Origin: JAFGPL01 sp963781805
Lineage (GTDB): Bacteria > Bacteroidota > Bacteroidia > Bacteroidales > UBA10428
Assembly (NCBI GenBank): GCA_963781805.1
Contig: CAWAHF010000004.1
Location: 186,001-250,000 of the forward strand
Direction: 5' to 3'
Length of the DNA: 64,000 bases
Shown: positions 1 to 8,238 of the stretch, in pieces
Layout of the letters: the number at the start of each line of letters is the position of its first letter
How positions within the stretch are numbered: position 1 is the stretch's first letter
Position numbers and translations under genes: made by a program
The notes under the pieces: generated by a model
What the model was told of the DNA's origin: nothing
The model's input: the letters and a program-made list of their open reading frames with translations, nothing else
The model's database searches: none

Positions 1-46
1 GATTAATAAAATTTTAAAACCATAATATATTACCAATACGATTGAT

Positions 47-580
47 ATGAGAATATTCACAAAATTTAAACACTGGCAGATATTTATTTTAATTGGAGGG
101 GCAATCAGCCTTTTCGTAATCTTTTCTGAGATACAAGTAGATTTAGGATTTATAACTTCGAGGCAACTTAGACCAATTTTTGGAGTAATTGGTGTGATTG
201 CCATGTTTTTATGGTTACTATCAATAGGTCTTCTAGTTAACAAAGCACCTTCAAATTCATACAGATTTAAAAATGGATTATTTATTATTTCTATATTGCT
301 TTGTATAATTGGATATTCAGTTTTGCATATAACACCACTATTTACTGATAGATTTCCAAACTTAGGACTAATGACAGCTCCGTTGACTCCATTTACTTTC
401 TTTGGAGTAATTTATGTGTTTTATAATGTACCTCGTTCATTGAAATCATTAGAGGTAGGACAAAAAGTTGGATTTAGTGATTGTATTGTTGATGCTTTAT
501 TATTGTTTTTTGTGCCGATTGGAGTATGGATAATTCAACCAAAAATTAACAAAATTGATAATAAAATTAATGAGAGATAA
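47..580 (+). CDS. Cassette C0: multi-pass membrane protein, unknown function
   Basis: 177 residues with about five hydrophobic segments (near residues 12-28, 44-66, 78-95, 110-128 and 145-165), so an integral inner-membrane protein. No catalytic motif is recognised and no family is assigned. The cassette's left end lies outside the window; attC1 follows 12 bases after the stop codon. The tight gene-attC spacing and lack of a visible promoter are typical of this array, so expression probably depends on read-through from the left. The ATG at 47 is the only plausible start, with an AT-rich leader before it. Confidence 0.7.
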   Translation: MRIFTKFKHWQIFILIGGAISLFVIFSEIQVDLGFITSRQLRPIFGVIGVIAMFLWLLSIGLLVNKAPSNSYRFKNGLFIISILLCIIGYSVLHITPLFTDRFPNLGLMTAPLTPFTFFGVIYVFYNVPRSLKSLEVGQKVGFSDCIVDALLLFFVPIGVWIIQPKINKIDNKINER

Positions 581-591
581 AAACAACCAAC

Positions 592-721
592 CGCCAACAC
601 ACAATATAAAACAGTTGGGGTTCAGTGGTTTGCGAGCGTTTGGTTCTCGCGCCAATGTTTTCCTCGGTGGACAGGAACGCAGCCCGAAAACCCAACCGTT
701 TCATATTGTCAAACGTTGGCG
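592..721 (+). repeat. attC1 integron recombination site
   Basis: 130 bp. R'' CGCCAAC at 592, R' GTTGGCG at 715. Inner arms built on AATATAAAACAGTTGGGG and its imperfect complement near the right end. This is the commonest site type in the window (also attC3, 5, 10, 20, 22, 24, 26, 27, 30). Confidence 0.88.
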
Positions 722-785
722 TGCATTGTAAAAGACACCGAAACAGATACTTGAGAATTTAAATTATTAACATAAAACTAATTGA

Positions 786-1274
786 ATGAAAACTGGATTA
801 ATAGTAATTGGAATTGTAGTCGTTATTGGGATAATATTTTTTATCTCAAAGACATCAGGAAACAAAAAACCAACGATACAAGTTGCAAAACGGATTAAGC
901 TTGACCAACTTGAGACTGTTATGGAGCAATTAAAAAATAAAAATCTTGAATACGATTTTTTCGGTATTACATCAAATGGTATAGATTGTATTTATTTCGT
1001 GGATAGCAATGGAAAGATAAATATAGAGTTTGAAGCTATGGTGAATGAGCAAAAACCATATATTGACAAGATTAAAGAATTCGGCAAATCAAATGGATAC
1101 CAAGTAACAATGACAACTTATGGAAATAAACCGAGATATGACGACCTGAAAGAAGCTCCAGTTGTAAAAATTGAATCCAATTTGGACACGAAATCTGCGA
1201 CAGAATTTGGTAAACGGATTATGAAAGAGATTTTTAATTGTGATGAGACAACTAACTTTGATGTAGTACCATAA
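786..1274 (+). CDS. Cassette C1: membrane-anchored protein, unknown function
   Basis: 162 residues. One N-terminal hydrophobic segment (about residues 3-22) followed by a Lys-rich stretch suggests a single membrane anchor with the rest of the chain soluble. The soluble part has an alternating alpha/beta look but no motif I can name. The ATG at 786 is preceded by an AT-rich leader of about 65 bp after the R' core. The cassette starts GTTGGCGTGC and ends GACACGCCAAC, which confirms it as one mobile unit. Function unknown. Confidence 0.7.
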   Translation: MKTGLIVIGIVVVIGIIFFISKTSGNKKPTIQVAKRIKLDQLETVMEQLKNKNLEYDFFGITSNGIDCIYFVDSNGKINIEFEAMVNEQKPYIDKIKEFGKSNGYQVTMTTYGNKPRYDDLKEAPVVKIESNLDTKSATEFGKRIMKEIFNCDETTNFDVVP

Positions 1275-1310
1275 TTGACAAAAGATTTGATAAGAAAATA
1301 AACAACGACA

Positions 1311-1446
1311 CGCCAACATCGTTTATAGTTCATGCGGATTCTCTTTGATTATCAAGCGTTTGTAGCTCTATTTTTGGCTTTACCGTGACGAGATTAGAAC
1401 TACCTTCTCCGATATCCGCACAAACCATAAACGAGGACCGTTAGCA
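1311..1446 (+). repeat. attC2 integron recombination site
   Basis: 136 bp. R'' CGCCAAC at 1311, R' GTTAGCA at 1440. The arms (CGTTTATAGTTCATGCGGAT and a complement near 1418-1434) differ in sequence from the common type, but length and layout are the same. Confidence 0.82.
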
Positions 1447-1473
1447 AGCATTTAGCGAGATACCCTGCAAGAT

Positions 1474-1776
1474 ATGAAACCAGAGGATTTAAAAAATAGA
1501 ATGATTTCCATTCGAGTTAATGAACCGTATGATTGGAAACAGGGAATTGTAACTGGTCGGATAACTGATATAAATGACAATCAATTAATAATATCATTGA
1601 CAAAATCCCTCAGAGGACAAAAATTCAGGAGCAACACCTTGATTATTCAACCAAGATACAAAGGTGACAACTTTGAAACATTAATTAAAAAGAAACAATT
1701 GACCGTTGGAGGTTCTTTGATTAAAAATAATTCCGATGAGACAGATTATATTTTAATCGGTGATTTGAAACTATAA
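1474..1776 (+). CDS. Cassette C2, first gene: small protein, unknown function
   Basis: 100 residues, soluble, basic, beta-rich by eye, with no signal peptide. It is followed after 3 bases by the next gene in the same cassette, so the two are probably co-translated. Its partner is an immunity-type protein, but nothing in this protein's sequence identifies a toxin. No family recognised. Confidence 0.65.
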   Translation: MKPEDLKNRMISIRVNEPYDWKQGIVTGRITDINDNQLIISLTKSLRGQKFRSNTLIIQPRYKGDNFETLIKKKQLTVGGSLIKNNSDETDYILIGDLKL

Positions 1777-1779
1777 TAG

Positions 1780-2193
1780 ATGGATTTAAACAAAACAATA
1801 GAGGAACTTGAAAATGACTATTGGGGTGAACCAACCTTTGACTCACATTTGGTTCAAACATGTCATAAATTGAGAAAAAAGCCTTTGAAAAATTTTGAAA
1901 TTGAGGATTTAAGAATTCTTATCGGTCAGAGTTTTAGTCTAGACATTTTAATTCCCTTGGCTCTGGTTGCTTTAGAAAACAACATTCTTGCAGAGGGAGA
2001 TTTCTACGAAGGAGATTTATTATTAAGTGTATTAAAAAGCGACTCAAAATATTGGATTAAGAACACTGACAAATGGATAAAACTTTGTGCCTTGATTTCT
2101 AAGAAAGTTGAGATGATTGAAAATAGCGATAATACAGATAGGATTAAAAATGATATATTTGATTTATTTGAAAAATTTAAAAAGATAATATAA
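1780..2193 (+). CDS. Cassette C2, second gene: CDI-type immunity protein
   Basis: 137 residues. The order WGEP near the N-terminus, then a Leu/Arg-Lys block (residues 30-36), an E-DLRILIGQ block (about 42-50), and LAEGDFYEGDLLLSVL (about 70-85) is the pattern I know from proteins annotated as contact-dependent growth inhibition system immunity proteins. Members bind and neutralise the toxin tip of a CdiA-like protein in the cytoplasm. No CdiA or toxin gene lies nearby, so it is an orphan immunity gene, as often found in polymorphic-toxin settings. The cassette ends match (GTTAGCAAGC and GCTTGCTAAC). The family call is from memory of the motif pattern. Confidence 0.65.
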   Translation: MDLNKTIEELENDYWGEPTFDSHLVQTCHKLRKKPLKNFEIEDLRILIGQSFSLDILIPLALVALENNILAEGDFYEGDLLLSVLKSDSKYWIKNTDKWIKLCALISKKVEMIENSDNTDRIKNDIFDLFEKFKKII

Positions 2194-2198
2194 ACGCT

Positions 2199-2328
2199 TG
2201 CTAACACACAATATAAAACATTTGGGGTTCAGTGGTTTACGAGTGTTTGGTTCTCGCATTAACTTTTTCCTCGGTGGATAAATACGCGCTCCGAAAACCC
2301 AACCGTTTCATATTGTCAAACGTTGTTG
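2199..2328 (+). repeat. attC3 integron recombination site
   Basis: 130 bp, common type. R'' TGCTAAC at 2199, R' GTTGTTG at 2322. The right core is odd: compared with the otherwise matching start of C1 it has two extra T bases after GTTG (see findings). Confidence 0.85.
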
Positions 2329-2356
2329 CGTGCATTGTAAACAGACCCTTCGAACT

Positions 2357-3115
2357 ATGAAACAAATATTAATTGTAATTGGATTAACGATATCAGGACT
2401 TGCTTTCGGACAAGATAGTAAGACAACTGATTTTTTGACTGAGATTCAAAAGTATGACATCTCAGATTTATGGACATTAGATAGATTTCAACCTGAAGAT
2501 GATACTGCCTTTATTAAAAGACAAGAACCACTTGGATTTATTGGAGATAACTATCAAAGATTATATATTCATTTTATTTCCGTAATTCAGAATCCGACAA
2601 ATAGACTTGAGTATTTTGTTTATGGTAAGACAATGGTAAAGGAAAATATTTGTTCATTTCAGGGATTGATAACAATTACAGAGGCAAGTAACTACATTGA
2701 GGGAGATTTACCTCCTTTAAAACAAGGTTTTGTAAAAGGCGAATACAAATTCTTTGAGAATCCTAAGCAGAAAGGGACAGGAATATTTACGGGTAATTTC
2801 ATGACGAATTTCTATATTGACAAAAATGGGAAAATGAAATATGATGCTTTAATGTTTGTAGCAGACGGATTTGAAAATAATCAGTTTGAAGGCATCTGGA
2901 CAAGTTATCAAACGAAAAACTCAAAAAAATGTAATTGGGGTGATTATCGTATACCTGATAGTAAAGGATTAGATGATGGAATAGCTGAATTTATACCTTC
3001 TGAAAAATATTATTCCAGTGATTGGTTAGGATATATGTTGGAACACAATGCTACACAAAATATAGTGACTAAATCTGGAAATAAACAAAATAATGAATAT
3101 TGGTGGAAAGATTAA
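2357..3115 (+). CDS. Cassette C3: exported protein, paralogue of the C13 protein
   Basis: About 252 residues from the ATG at 2357. I prefer this start to an in-frame GTG at 2330 because it gives a clean signal peptide ending AFG|Q. The mature part is strongly similar to the C13 protein (20343-21110): shared blocks include SDLWTLD, PLGFIGD, DLPPLKQG, FVADGFENNQFEG and KKCNWGDYRIPDS. These conserved Gly, Trp and Asp residues suggest a secreted or periplasmic beta-rich fold. No known domain is recognised. Two diverged copies in one array argue that the family is functional and under selection. Confidence 0.75.
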   Translation: MKQILIVIGLTISGLAFGQDSKTTDFLTEIQKYDISDLWTLDRFQPEDDTAFIKRQEPLGFIGDNYQRLYIHFISVIQNPTNRLEYFVYGKTMVKENICSFQGLITITEASNYIEGDLPPLKQGFVKGEYKFFENPKQKGTGIFTGNFMTNFYIDKNGKMKYDALMFVADGFENNQFEGIWTSYQTKNSKKCNWGDYRIPDSKGLDDGIAEFIPSEKYYSSDWLGYMLEHNATQNIVTKSGNKQNNEYWWKD

Positions 3116-3129
3116 TAAAAACAACGACA

Positions 3130-3261
3130 CGCCAACACATGGTATAGTGCATGCGGGTTTCAGCGGTATGCGAGCGTTTGTGGGAAGTAAAAAAGGTCGG
3201 TGTAAACTGATAGGAAATTGCTTCGTAATCCCGCACGACACCATACCATAAAACGTTATGG
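3130..3261 (+). repeat. attC4 integron recombination site
   Basis: 132 bp. R'' CGCCAAC at 3130, R' GTTATGG at 3255. Second site type in the array (arms ACATGGTATAGTGCATGCGG and CCGCACGACACCATACCAT), shared with attC11, 14, 19 and 25. The R' core contains an in-frame ATG. Confidence 0.87.
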
Positions 3262-3269
3262 GCAAGCAA

Positions 3270-4127
3270 ATGAAACATACTGCTAAACATATAACCTTGA
3301 TTTTGATTGGATTTATCCTCTTTCAAAATTTATTAGGTCAGGATACATTATTACTCGATTTGAGAACTGAGTATTTTTCGGATTCGGATTCTATCGGGAT
3401 TTTGCAGTTTTACGCAAAGAATGTCTATTATCGTGCAGATTATTCAAAAGAACTGATTCAATTTAATTCAGATTCTGCCAAGCTTGAATCTTGCTTTTAT
3501 TATGATAATAAACGATTCTGCCTTGATAATCATACTTATATTTTTGAGATTGTTAAGGATTCTATGATTAAGGTAAATTTTAATGGTTATTCAGAAACTT
3601 GGCGATTTGATTATGAAACGGACTCACTTTATAAATTGACTCGAAATTTCAATAATCTTATAGAAATTGGCTATGCTACGAGTTTAATACCACTTGAAAA
3701 AATAGGTGACTTTTCTGTAACAGACACGCAAGGTGATACTTTATGGATTACTAAATATTCTAAAATTGTATTTCCAGAGTTGTTAATTAAAGAAAAATCG
3801 ATTACTGATTCTGTCTATATTATTTGCGATAGTATGCCATCTTATCCAGGTGGATTAGATAAAATGCGTCAAGATTTGATGTCGAATTTATGGATTGAGA
3901 TGCCAATAATTGAAAGCAGCATAAATTGTACAAGGATTGTTTCCTTTGTGATTGATAAGCATGGAGAGATGAGAGATATAAAATTTCTCAGGTCTTGCGA
4001 TAATGGATTTGTACAAAAAGCTGTATTGATTGCATTGAATAATTTGGATAAGTTTACGAATGGATTTATGAATAATGAACCTGTAAATATTAGATTTACA
4101 ATACCAATACATATTGATTTACAATAA
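3270..4127 (+). CDS. Cassette C4: exported protein with TonB C-terminal-like domain
   Basis: About 285 residues from the ATG at 3270. An in-frame ATG at 3258 lies inside the R' core and would add four residues before the signal peptide. The signal peptide ends NLLG|Q. The last ~95 residues (PGG, then VSFVIDKHGEMRDIKFLRS, then RFTIPIHI) have the layout of a TonB C-terminal domain as found in Bacteroidota periplasmic proteins. The upstream region is beta-rich and unassigned. It lacks the usual N-terminal TonB anchor helix, so it is probably not a working energy transducer. The cassette ends pair as GTTATGGGC and GCCCATAA. Confidence 0.7.
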   Translation: MKHTAKHITLILIGFILFQNLLGQDTLLLDLRTEYFSDSDSIGILQFYAKNVYYRADYSKELIQFNSDSAKLESCFYYDNKRFCLDNHTYIFEIVKDSMIKVNFNGYSETWRFDYETDSLYKLTRNFNNLIEIGYATSLIPLEKIGDFSVTDTQGDTLWITKYSKIVFPELLIKEKSITDSVYIICDSMPSYPGGLDKMRQDLMSNLWIEMPIIESSINCTRIVSFVIDKHGEMRDIKFLRSCDNGFVQKAVLIALNNLDKFTNGFMNNEPVNIRFTIPIHIDLQ

Positions 4128-4135
4128 ATGCCAGC

Positions 4136-4262
4136 CCATAAAACACAATATAAAACAGTTGGGGTTCAGTGGTTTGCGGAGCTTTGGTTCTCGCTTCAAC
4201 TTTTTCCTCGGTGGATAAGAACGCAGCCCGAAAACCCAACCGTTTCATACCGCCAAACGTTG
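4136..4262 (+). repeat. attC5 site, split by group II intron 1
   Basis: Common-type site. The left core reads CCATAAA, so the usual AAC is AAA. The right core is interrupted after GTTG (4259-4262) by the intron; its remaining bases resume at 6486 (TAAGC). Rejoined, the core plus cassette start reads GTTGTAAGCAAG, the complement of the C5 end at 8096-8107 apart from one base. Confidence 0.83.
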
Positions 4263-6485
4263 TTGCGACTTGAAGTCGTGTAAATAATTGTTTTACAAAG
4301 GATTGTTCTTTGATAAAACCTGTTGTTCCCTCAACAGTACCCTTACCGGACAACTGGTGTATAGTGCAGCTATTACCGGTTGAAGCTCCGGGAAACGAGT
4401 ACCAAACGCCGGGTTGTATACCCTATGGCGGGGCTATAAGCTGTGAAGCGGATAGTCTTCGGGGCCTCAAAAACCGATTTAGGGCTGGGGTGAGCAGGCA
4501 TGGCCAACTCAGGTAAATATTCCGAAACCATCGAGATGGCGTAAGGGCGAAAAAGAGGATGACACGCCTTGTACCAAAATGGTAAGCTGGCAGGTTAAAC
4601 GTGGTCAACGTTGCGTTTACGGGGATGTTGCCCAGCCGGTGGACAGGATAGGCCTAAACCTGTATCTTTTGTTATTTACATGGAACATGGAAGCACGGTG
4701 CTCTCTTTTCCTGTAACAGCGGGATCAAAAACCCTAACCGCAAGGCATGGGGAAACACCGTACAGAGAGGACAGACAAAGCGAATGCCCTGATGTAATGC
4801 CAGGGATAGTGGCCACAACATCGCCACAGGTGAAAACCAGCCCACCTCTGTCTGGTACTTTATGGCATGATACTTTTTAGAACCTGTAAATGCTGGAAAG
4901 CAAATGAACGAGAATGAAAATTCATCGTGTGCACTGGCACACCAAACCGATAACTGGAACCTCATTATATGGCGAAAGGTTATTCAACGGGTGAACAAGC
5001 TGCAAAGACGTATTGCCAAGGCTGTTAAAGAGAAACGCTGGGGCAAAGCTAAAGCCCTGATGTTTCTCATTACCAAATCATTTTATGCTAAACTATTGGC
5101 TGTATTCCGGGTGGCCAACAACAAGGGAGGCAAAACCCCCGGTGTTGACCATAAAATCTGGATAGACGGGTATGATAAACTCGTCGCAGCTGAAAACCTT
5201 AAGAACAGGGGATACACCCCTAAACCTTTACGTAGGATATATATCCCTAAGAAGAATGGCAAAAAACGCCCCTTAAGCATCCCGTGCATGGATGACAGGG
5301 CTATGCAAGCCCTGCACATGATTTCTCTTGTCCCTCTGGCCGAAACAATGGCCGACCTAAATTCTTATGGGTTTAGGGAAAAACGTTCGTGTGCCGATGC
5401 CATTGCACAATGCTTTCTTATCCTGTGCCGTAAAAATTGCGCACAATGGGTGTATGAAGCCGACATCAAGGCCTGCTTTGATGAAATTGACCATCAGTGG
5501 ATATTAAACCATATCCCGGTCAACAAATCCATTCTTGATAAATGGCTCAAAGCAGGATATATCCAGAAAGGAAGGTTATTCCCCTCCCTTAAAGGTACTC
5601 CACAAGGCGGTATCATATCCCCAATCATCATGAATATGGTGCTTGACGGATTGGAAACCACCATAAACAAACAGTTTCCAAGGTGGAAAAACCAGAAAGT
5701 CAATTTTGTAAGGTATGCCGATGATTTTATTATTACCGCTAAGGATAAAGAGGTAATTACTAATCAAATCATACCACTTGTTAAGGAATTCCTCAAAGAA
5801 CGGGGGCTTAGGCTCTCTGATGAGAAATCCAAAATAACCAATATTGACCAGGGCTTTGACTTCTTATCACAGCATATCCGTAAGTACAAGGGTAAACTGC
5901 TGATAAAACCATCACGGAAATCTGTACAGGCTTTCAAAGATAAGATAAAACTCATCATACGCGAGAGCCATGGACTGCCTGCTCATGCCCTTATACGAAA
6001 ACTAAACCCGGTTATCCGGGGATGGTCAAACTATCACAAGGGTATTTGCTCAAAGAATACCTTCAGAAAACTGGAGGTATTCATCTTCGGACAAACCTGG
6101 AAATGGGCTACCCGCCAGCATGGTGACAAAGGCCACAGGTGGGTATTCAAAAGGTACTTTTTGGGCAATCATTTTTCCGATAAACGTGTATCTTATAAAG
6201 GTATATATTCCTACCGCTTATATAAAATCGGTATGGTACCTATTCGATATCATGTTAAAATCGCTCAGAAGGCCAATCCTTACCTGTCTGAATTTGATTC
6301 ATATTTTGAGAAAAGGGTATCCTTAAGGAAACGTTTAGCTTTGAATAGCAAACAAATCACTACTTTTGTTTGCAGAGGTAAAAACAATAGCCGGGTCTAC
6401 CCTAACAAGGTTGGCCTTAAAAGTGCTTGAGCCGTATGCGGTGAAAGTCGCACGTACGGTTCTTAGGGGGCGTAAGCTACCCGGT
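4263..6485 (+). mobile_element. Group II intron, copy 1 (2,223 bp)
   Basis: A self-splicing retroelement with its maturase/reverse transcriptase gene in domain IV. About 640 bases of ribozyme domains I-III come first. Domain V (6429-6462) is a 34-base GAGCCGTATGCGG…hairpin with a GAAA loop. Domain VI (6463-6485) has a bulged A at 6479, seven bases from the 3' end, as expected for the branch point. The ends are fixed by complementarity of the flanking cassette ends: 5' exon …CGTTG, intron TTGCGACTTG…CTACCCGGT, 3' exon TAAGC. CAACGT at 4606 can pair with the exon ACGTTG and is a candidate EBS1. The 34-base domain V does not look like a class C intron. Confidence 0.92.
4904..6430 (+). CDS. ltrA: Group II intron reverse transcriptase/maturase (copy 1)
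   Basis: 508 residues. It helps intron splicing and copies the intron into DNA at new targets. The retroviral-type RT palm motif YADD is at residues 271-274. The upstream fingers block includes TPGVDHKIW and RPLSIPCMDDRAMQ, and TPQGGIISP is also present. The maturase X region follows (RGWSNYHKG…W). The C-terminus stops after a short basic tail and shows no Cys/His HNH endonuclease motif. The TGA stop overlaps the start of domain V. Differs from the other copies by Lys for Arg in VNKLQRR. Confidence 0.95.
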   Translation: MNENENSSCALAHQTDNWNLIIWRKVIQRVNKLQRRIAKAVKEKRWGKAKALMFLITKSFYAKLLAVFRVANNKGGKTPGVDHKIWIDGYDKLVAAENLKNRGYTPKPLRRIYIPKKNGKKRPLSIPCMDDRAMQALHMISLVPLAETMADLNSYGFREKRSCADAIAQCFLILCRKNCAQWVYEADIKACFDEIDHQWILNHIPVNKSILDKWLKAGYIQKGRLFPSLKGTPQGGIISPIIMNMVLDGLETTINKQFPRWKNQKVNFVRYADDFIITAKDKEVITNQIIPLVKEFLKERGLRLSDEKSKITNIDQGFDFLSQHIRKYKGKLLIKPSRKSVQAFKDKIKLIIRESHGLPAHALIRKLNPVIRGWSNYHKGICSKNTFRKLEVFIFGQTWKWATRQHGDKGHRWVFKRYFLGNHFSDKRVSYKGIYSYRLYKIGMVPIRYHVKIAQKANPYLSEFDSYFEKRVSLRKRLALNSKQITTFVCRGKNNSRVYPNKVGLKSA

Positions 6486-6532
6486 TAAGCAAGTTAAAGA
6501 GACATTCTGCACATAAGAAACATTAAAATATA

Positions 6533-8095
6533 ATGATAATGAGATACCAAATTTTACTAGCGATTTTAGTTTTTACAATTCCAGGTACAATAAAAGCTAT
6601 ACCTATTGATTCGATTGACTTTCAAAATGAGATAGAAAAAGAATTGTTGATTAATTATTCAAACGGAAAAGAGATAGAACCAGTTGATTTATTTACTTCA
6701 TTTAATCTATCTGATTTAAGTAAAATTAAAGATTACAAAACTGTAATAACTGAACATATAAAAGAAATTGAGAATAAAGGAATTGAAAATAAGAAAACAA
6801 AACAAAAAGTTCAAGTAATTTATAAATTAACTCATGATAAATACTTTAAACAATATACACAGAATGCATATTTTGATGAAATATTTGAAACTGGAAACTA
6901 TAATTGTGTAACAGCAACATCTTTATATGCACTTCTATTAAATCATTTTAAAATCGATTATAAAATTAAAAAGACTCCAAATCATGTATACATAGAAGTA
7001 AAGGATTTAAAGAAAAATATTTTAATGGAGTCAACATTTCCACAAGATGGAGTATTTGAATATTCTGATAATTTAAAGAAGGAGTATATTGATTATTTAG
7101 AAAAAAACAAACTTCTAAAAAGCGAAGACAAAGAACTATCAGTACAAGAAATATTTAGTCAGTACTTTTACAGTGCTGAGGAGATAAACATTTATCAACT
7201 TAGTAGCTTACAATATTATAATTTAGGACTAGCTAAATTAAATGTTCCTGAATTTAATGAAGCATTAATAAACTTTGAAAAGTGTAAAATACTAGATAAC
7301 GATAATTCTAACATTGATTATCTTATAAATATAAGCCTTTTAAATATCTTAAATAATGGCAGTACTGATGCCTTAATCCTTTCAAGACTAATTGATAATT
7401 CTCATAATAATTTAGTAAATAGAGAAACCACAGAATATTATTTTGACAAGATTAGTAAAGAATTGATTAACAATAATCCTAAGCTTGATAAATATCATAG
7501 CTTTTTTTCACAGTTAACAGCAAGCTTATTTGATACTAGCGATTTGAATAATTTTCGTTTTAAGTATTATTTGTATTGTGGGCAGTATTATGAGATAAAC
7601 GGACAACTTGATAAAGCTGTTACTTCAATCGGACAAGCGTATTCTCTTAATCCAACAAATCTTGATGCAAAAAAAATATTATTGGGATTAATAGATAAAC
7701 ATTTAAGGGAGATAGGTTATCGAGGAGAAGGAATTATTAAAACTGTAGAAGGATATTTTGGAGATTATCCTTTTTTAAAAGATTATAATGATTTAAACAA
7801 TTTTAGGATAGCAGTTTACTCATGCGGTATTATGGATAATTTGTATAGAAAAGATGTTGACTCTGCATTAGAATATCTGCCAGGTTTTGAGAAATCTATC
7901 GAGGGTGTTAAGCACAATCAAAATATCATGATGACTATTGGAGAAGTGTATTGTGATTTATACAGGATTCATTTGATAAATAATAAAATTGAAAAGGCGA
8001 ATTATTACTTGAAAAGAGGATATGAATTATCCCCAAACAATGGAGTACTTAAAAACTGTGAATTAAACCTAATAAGAAGAGGTATTGCAAGATAA
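6533..8095 (+). CDS. Cassette C5: exported transglutaminase-like/TPR protein
   Basis: 520 residues with an N-terminal signal peptide ending near TIKA. Residues about 105-165 contain TGNYNCVTATSLYALLL and PNHVYIEV, the Cys and His motifs of a transglutaminase-like fold. A following acidic position is less clear, so activity is uncertain. The rest is helical, with tetratricopeptide-like repeats (for example around residues 215-245 and 350-380, and near the C-terminus), suggesting a protein-binding scaffold in the periplasm. An alternative ATG lies two codons downstream. Intron 1 ends 47 bases upstream, so intron RNA may form the 5' leader. Confidence 0.7.
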   Translation: MIMRYQILLAILVFTIPGTIKAIPIDSIDFQNEIEKELLINYSNGKEIEPVDLFTSFNLSDLSKIKDYKTVITEHIKEIENKGIENKKTKQKVQVIYKLTHDKYFKQYTQNAYFDEIFETGNYNCVTATSLYALLLNHFKIDYKIKKTPNHVYIEVKDLKKNILMESTFPQDGVFEYSDNLKKEYIDYLEKNKLLKSEDKELSVQEIFSQYFYSAEEINIYQLSSLQYYNLGLAKLNVPEFNEALINFEKCKILDNDNSNIDYLINISLLNILNNGSTDALILSRLIDNSHNNLVNRETTEYYFDKISKELINNNPKLDKYHSFFSQLTASLFDTSDLNNFRFKYYLYCGQYYEINGQLDKAVTSIGQAYSLNPTNLDAKKILLGLIDKHLREIGYRGEGIIKTVEGYFGDYPFLKDYNDLNNFRIAVYSCGIMDNLYRKDVDSALEYLPGFEKSIEGVKHNQNIMMTIGEVYCDLYRIHLINNKIEKANYYLKRGYELSPNNGVLKNCELNLIRRGIAR

Positions 8096-8100
8096 CCTGC

Positions 8101-8233
8101 TTACAACACACAATATAGTGCAGCGGGGTGATACGTTCGGCATTCGGCATCTCGGCTCCGTTTCAGCTTTTGTGTCGGGGGATAGTGACGCCTTCCGAAA
8201 ACCCCGCCGACACCATATTGTAAAACGTTGGTG
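8101..8233 (+). repeat. attC6 integron recombination site
   Basis: 133 bp. R'' TTACAAC at 8101, R' GTTGGTG at 8227. Arms start ACAATATAGTGCAGCGGGG; the same type recurs at attC23. Confidence 0.84.
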
Positions 8234-8238
8234 CGCAA

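Noticed and set aside
4096..4353. Antisense frames across many attC sites with shared peptides such as MKRLGFRAAF
   Set aside because: Their similarity is that of the attC arms. They have no independent coding evidence.
4310..4516. 68-codon frame before the intron RT gene, with 89- and 97-codon frames beside it, in all five introns
   Set aside because: They lie in ribozyme domains I-III, where RNA structure explains the conservation.
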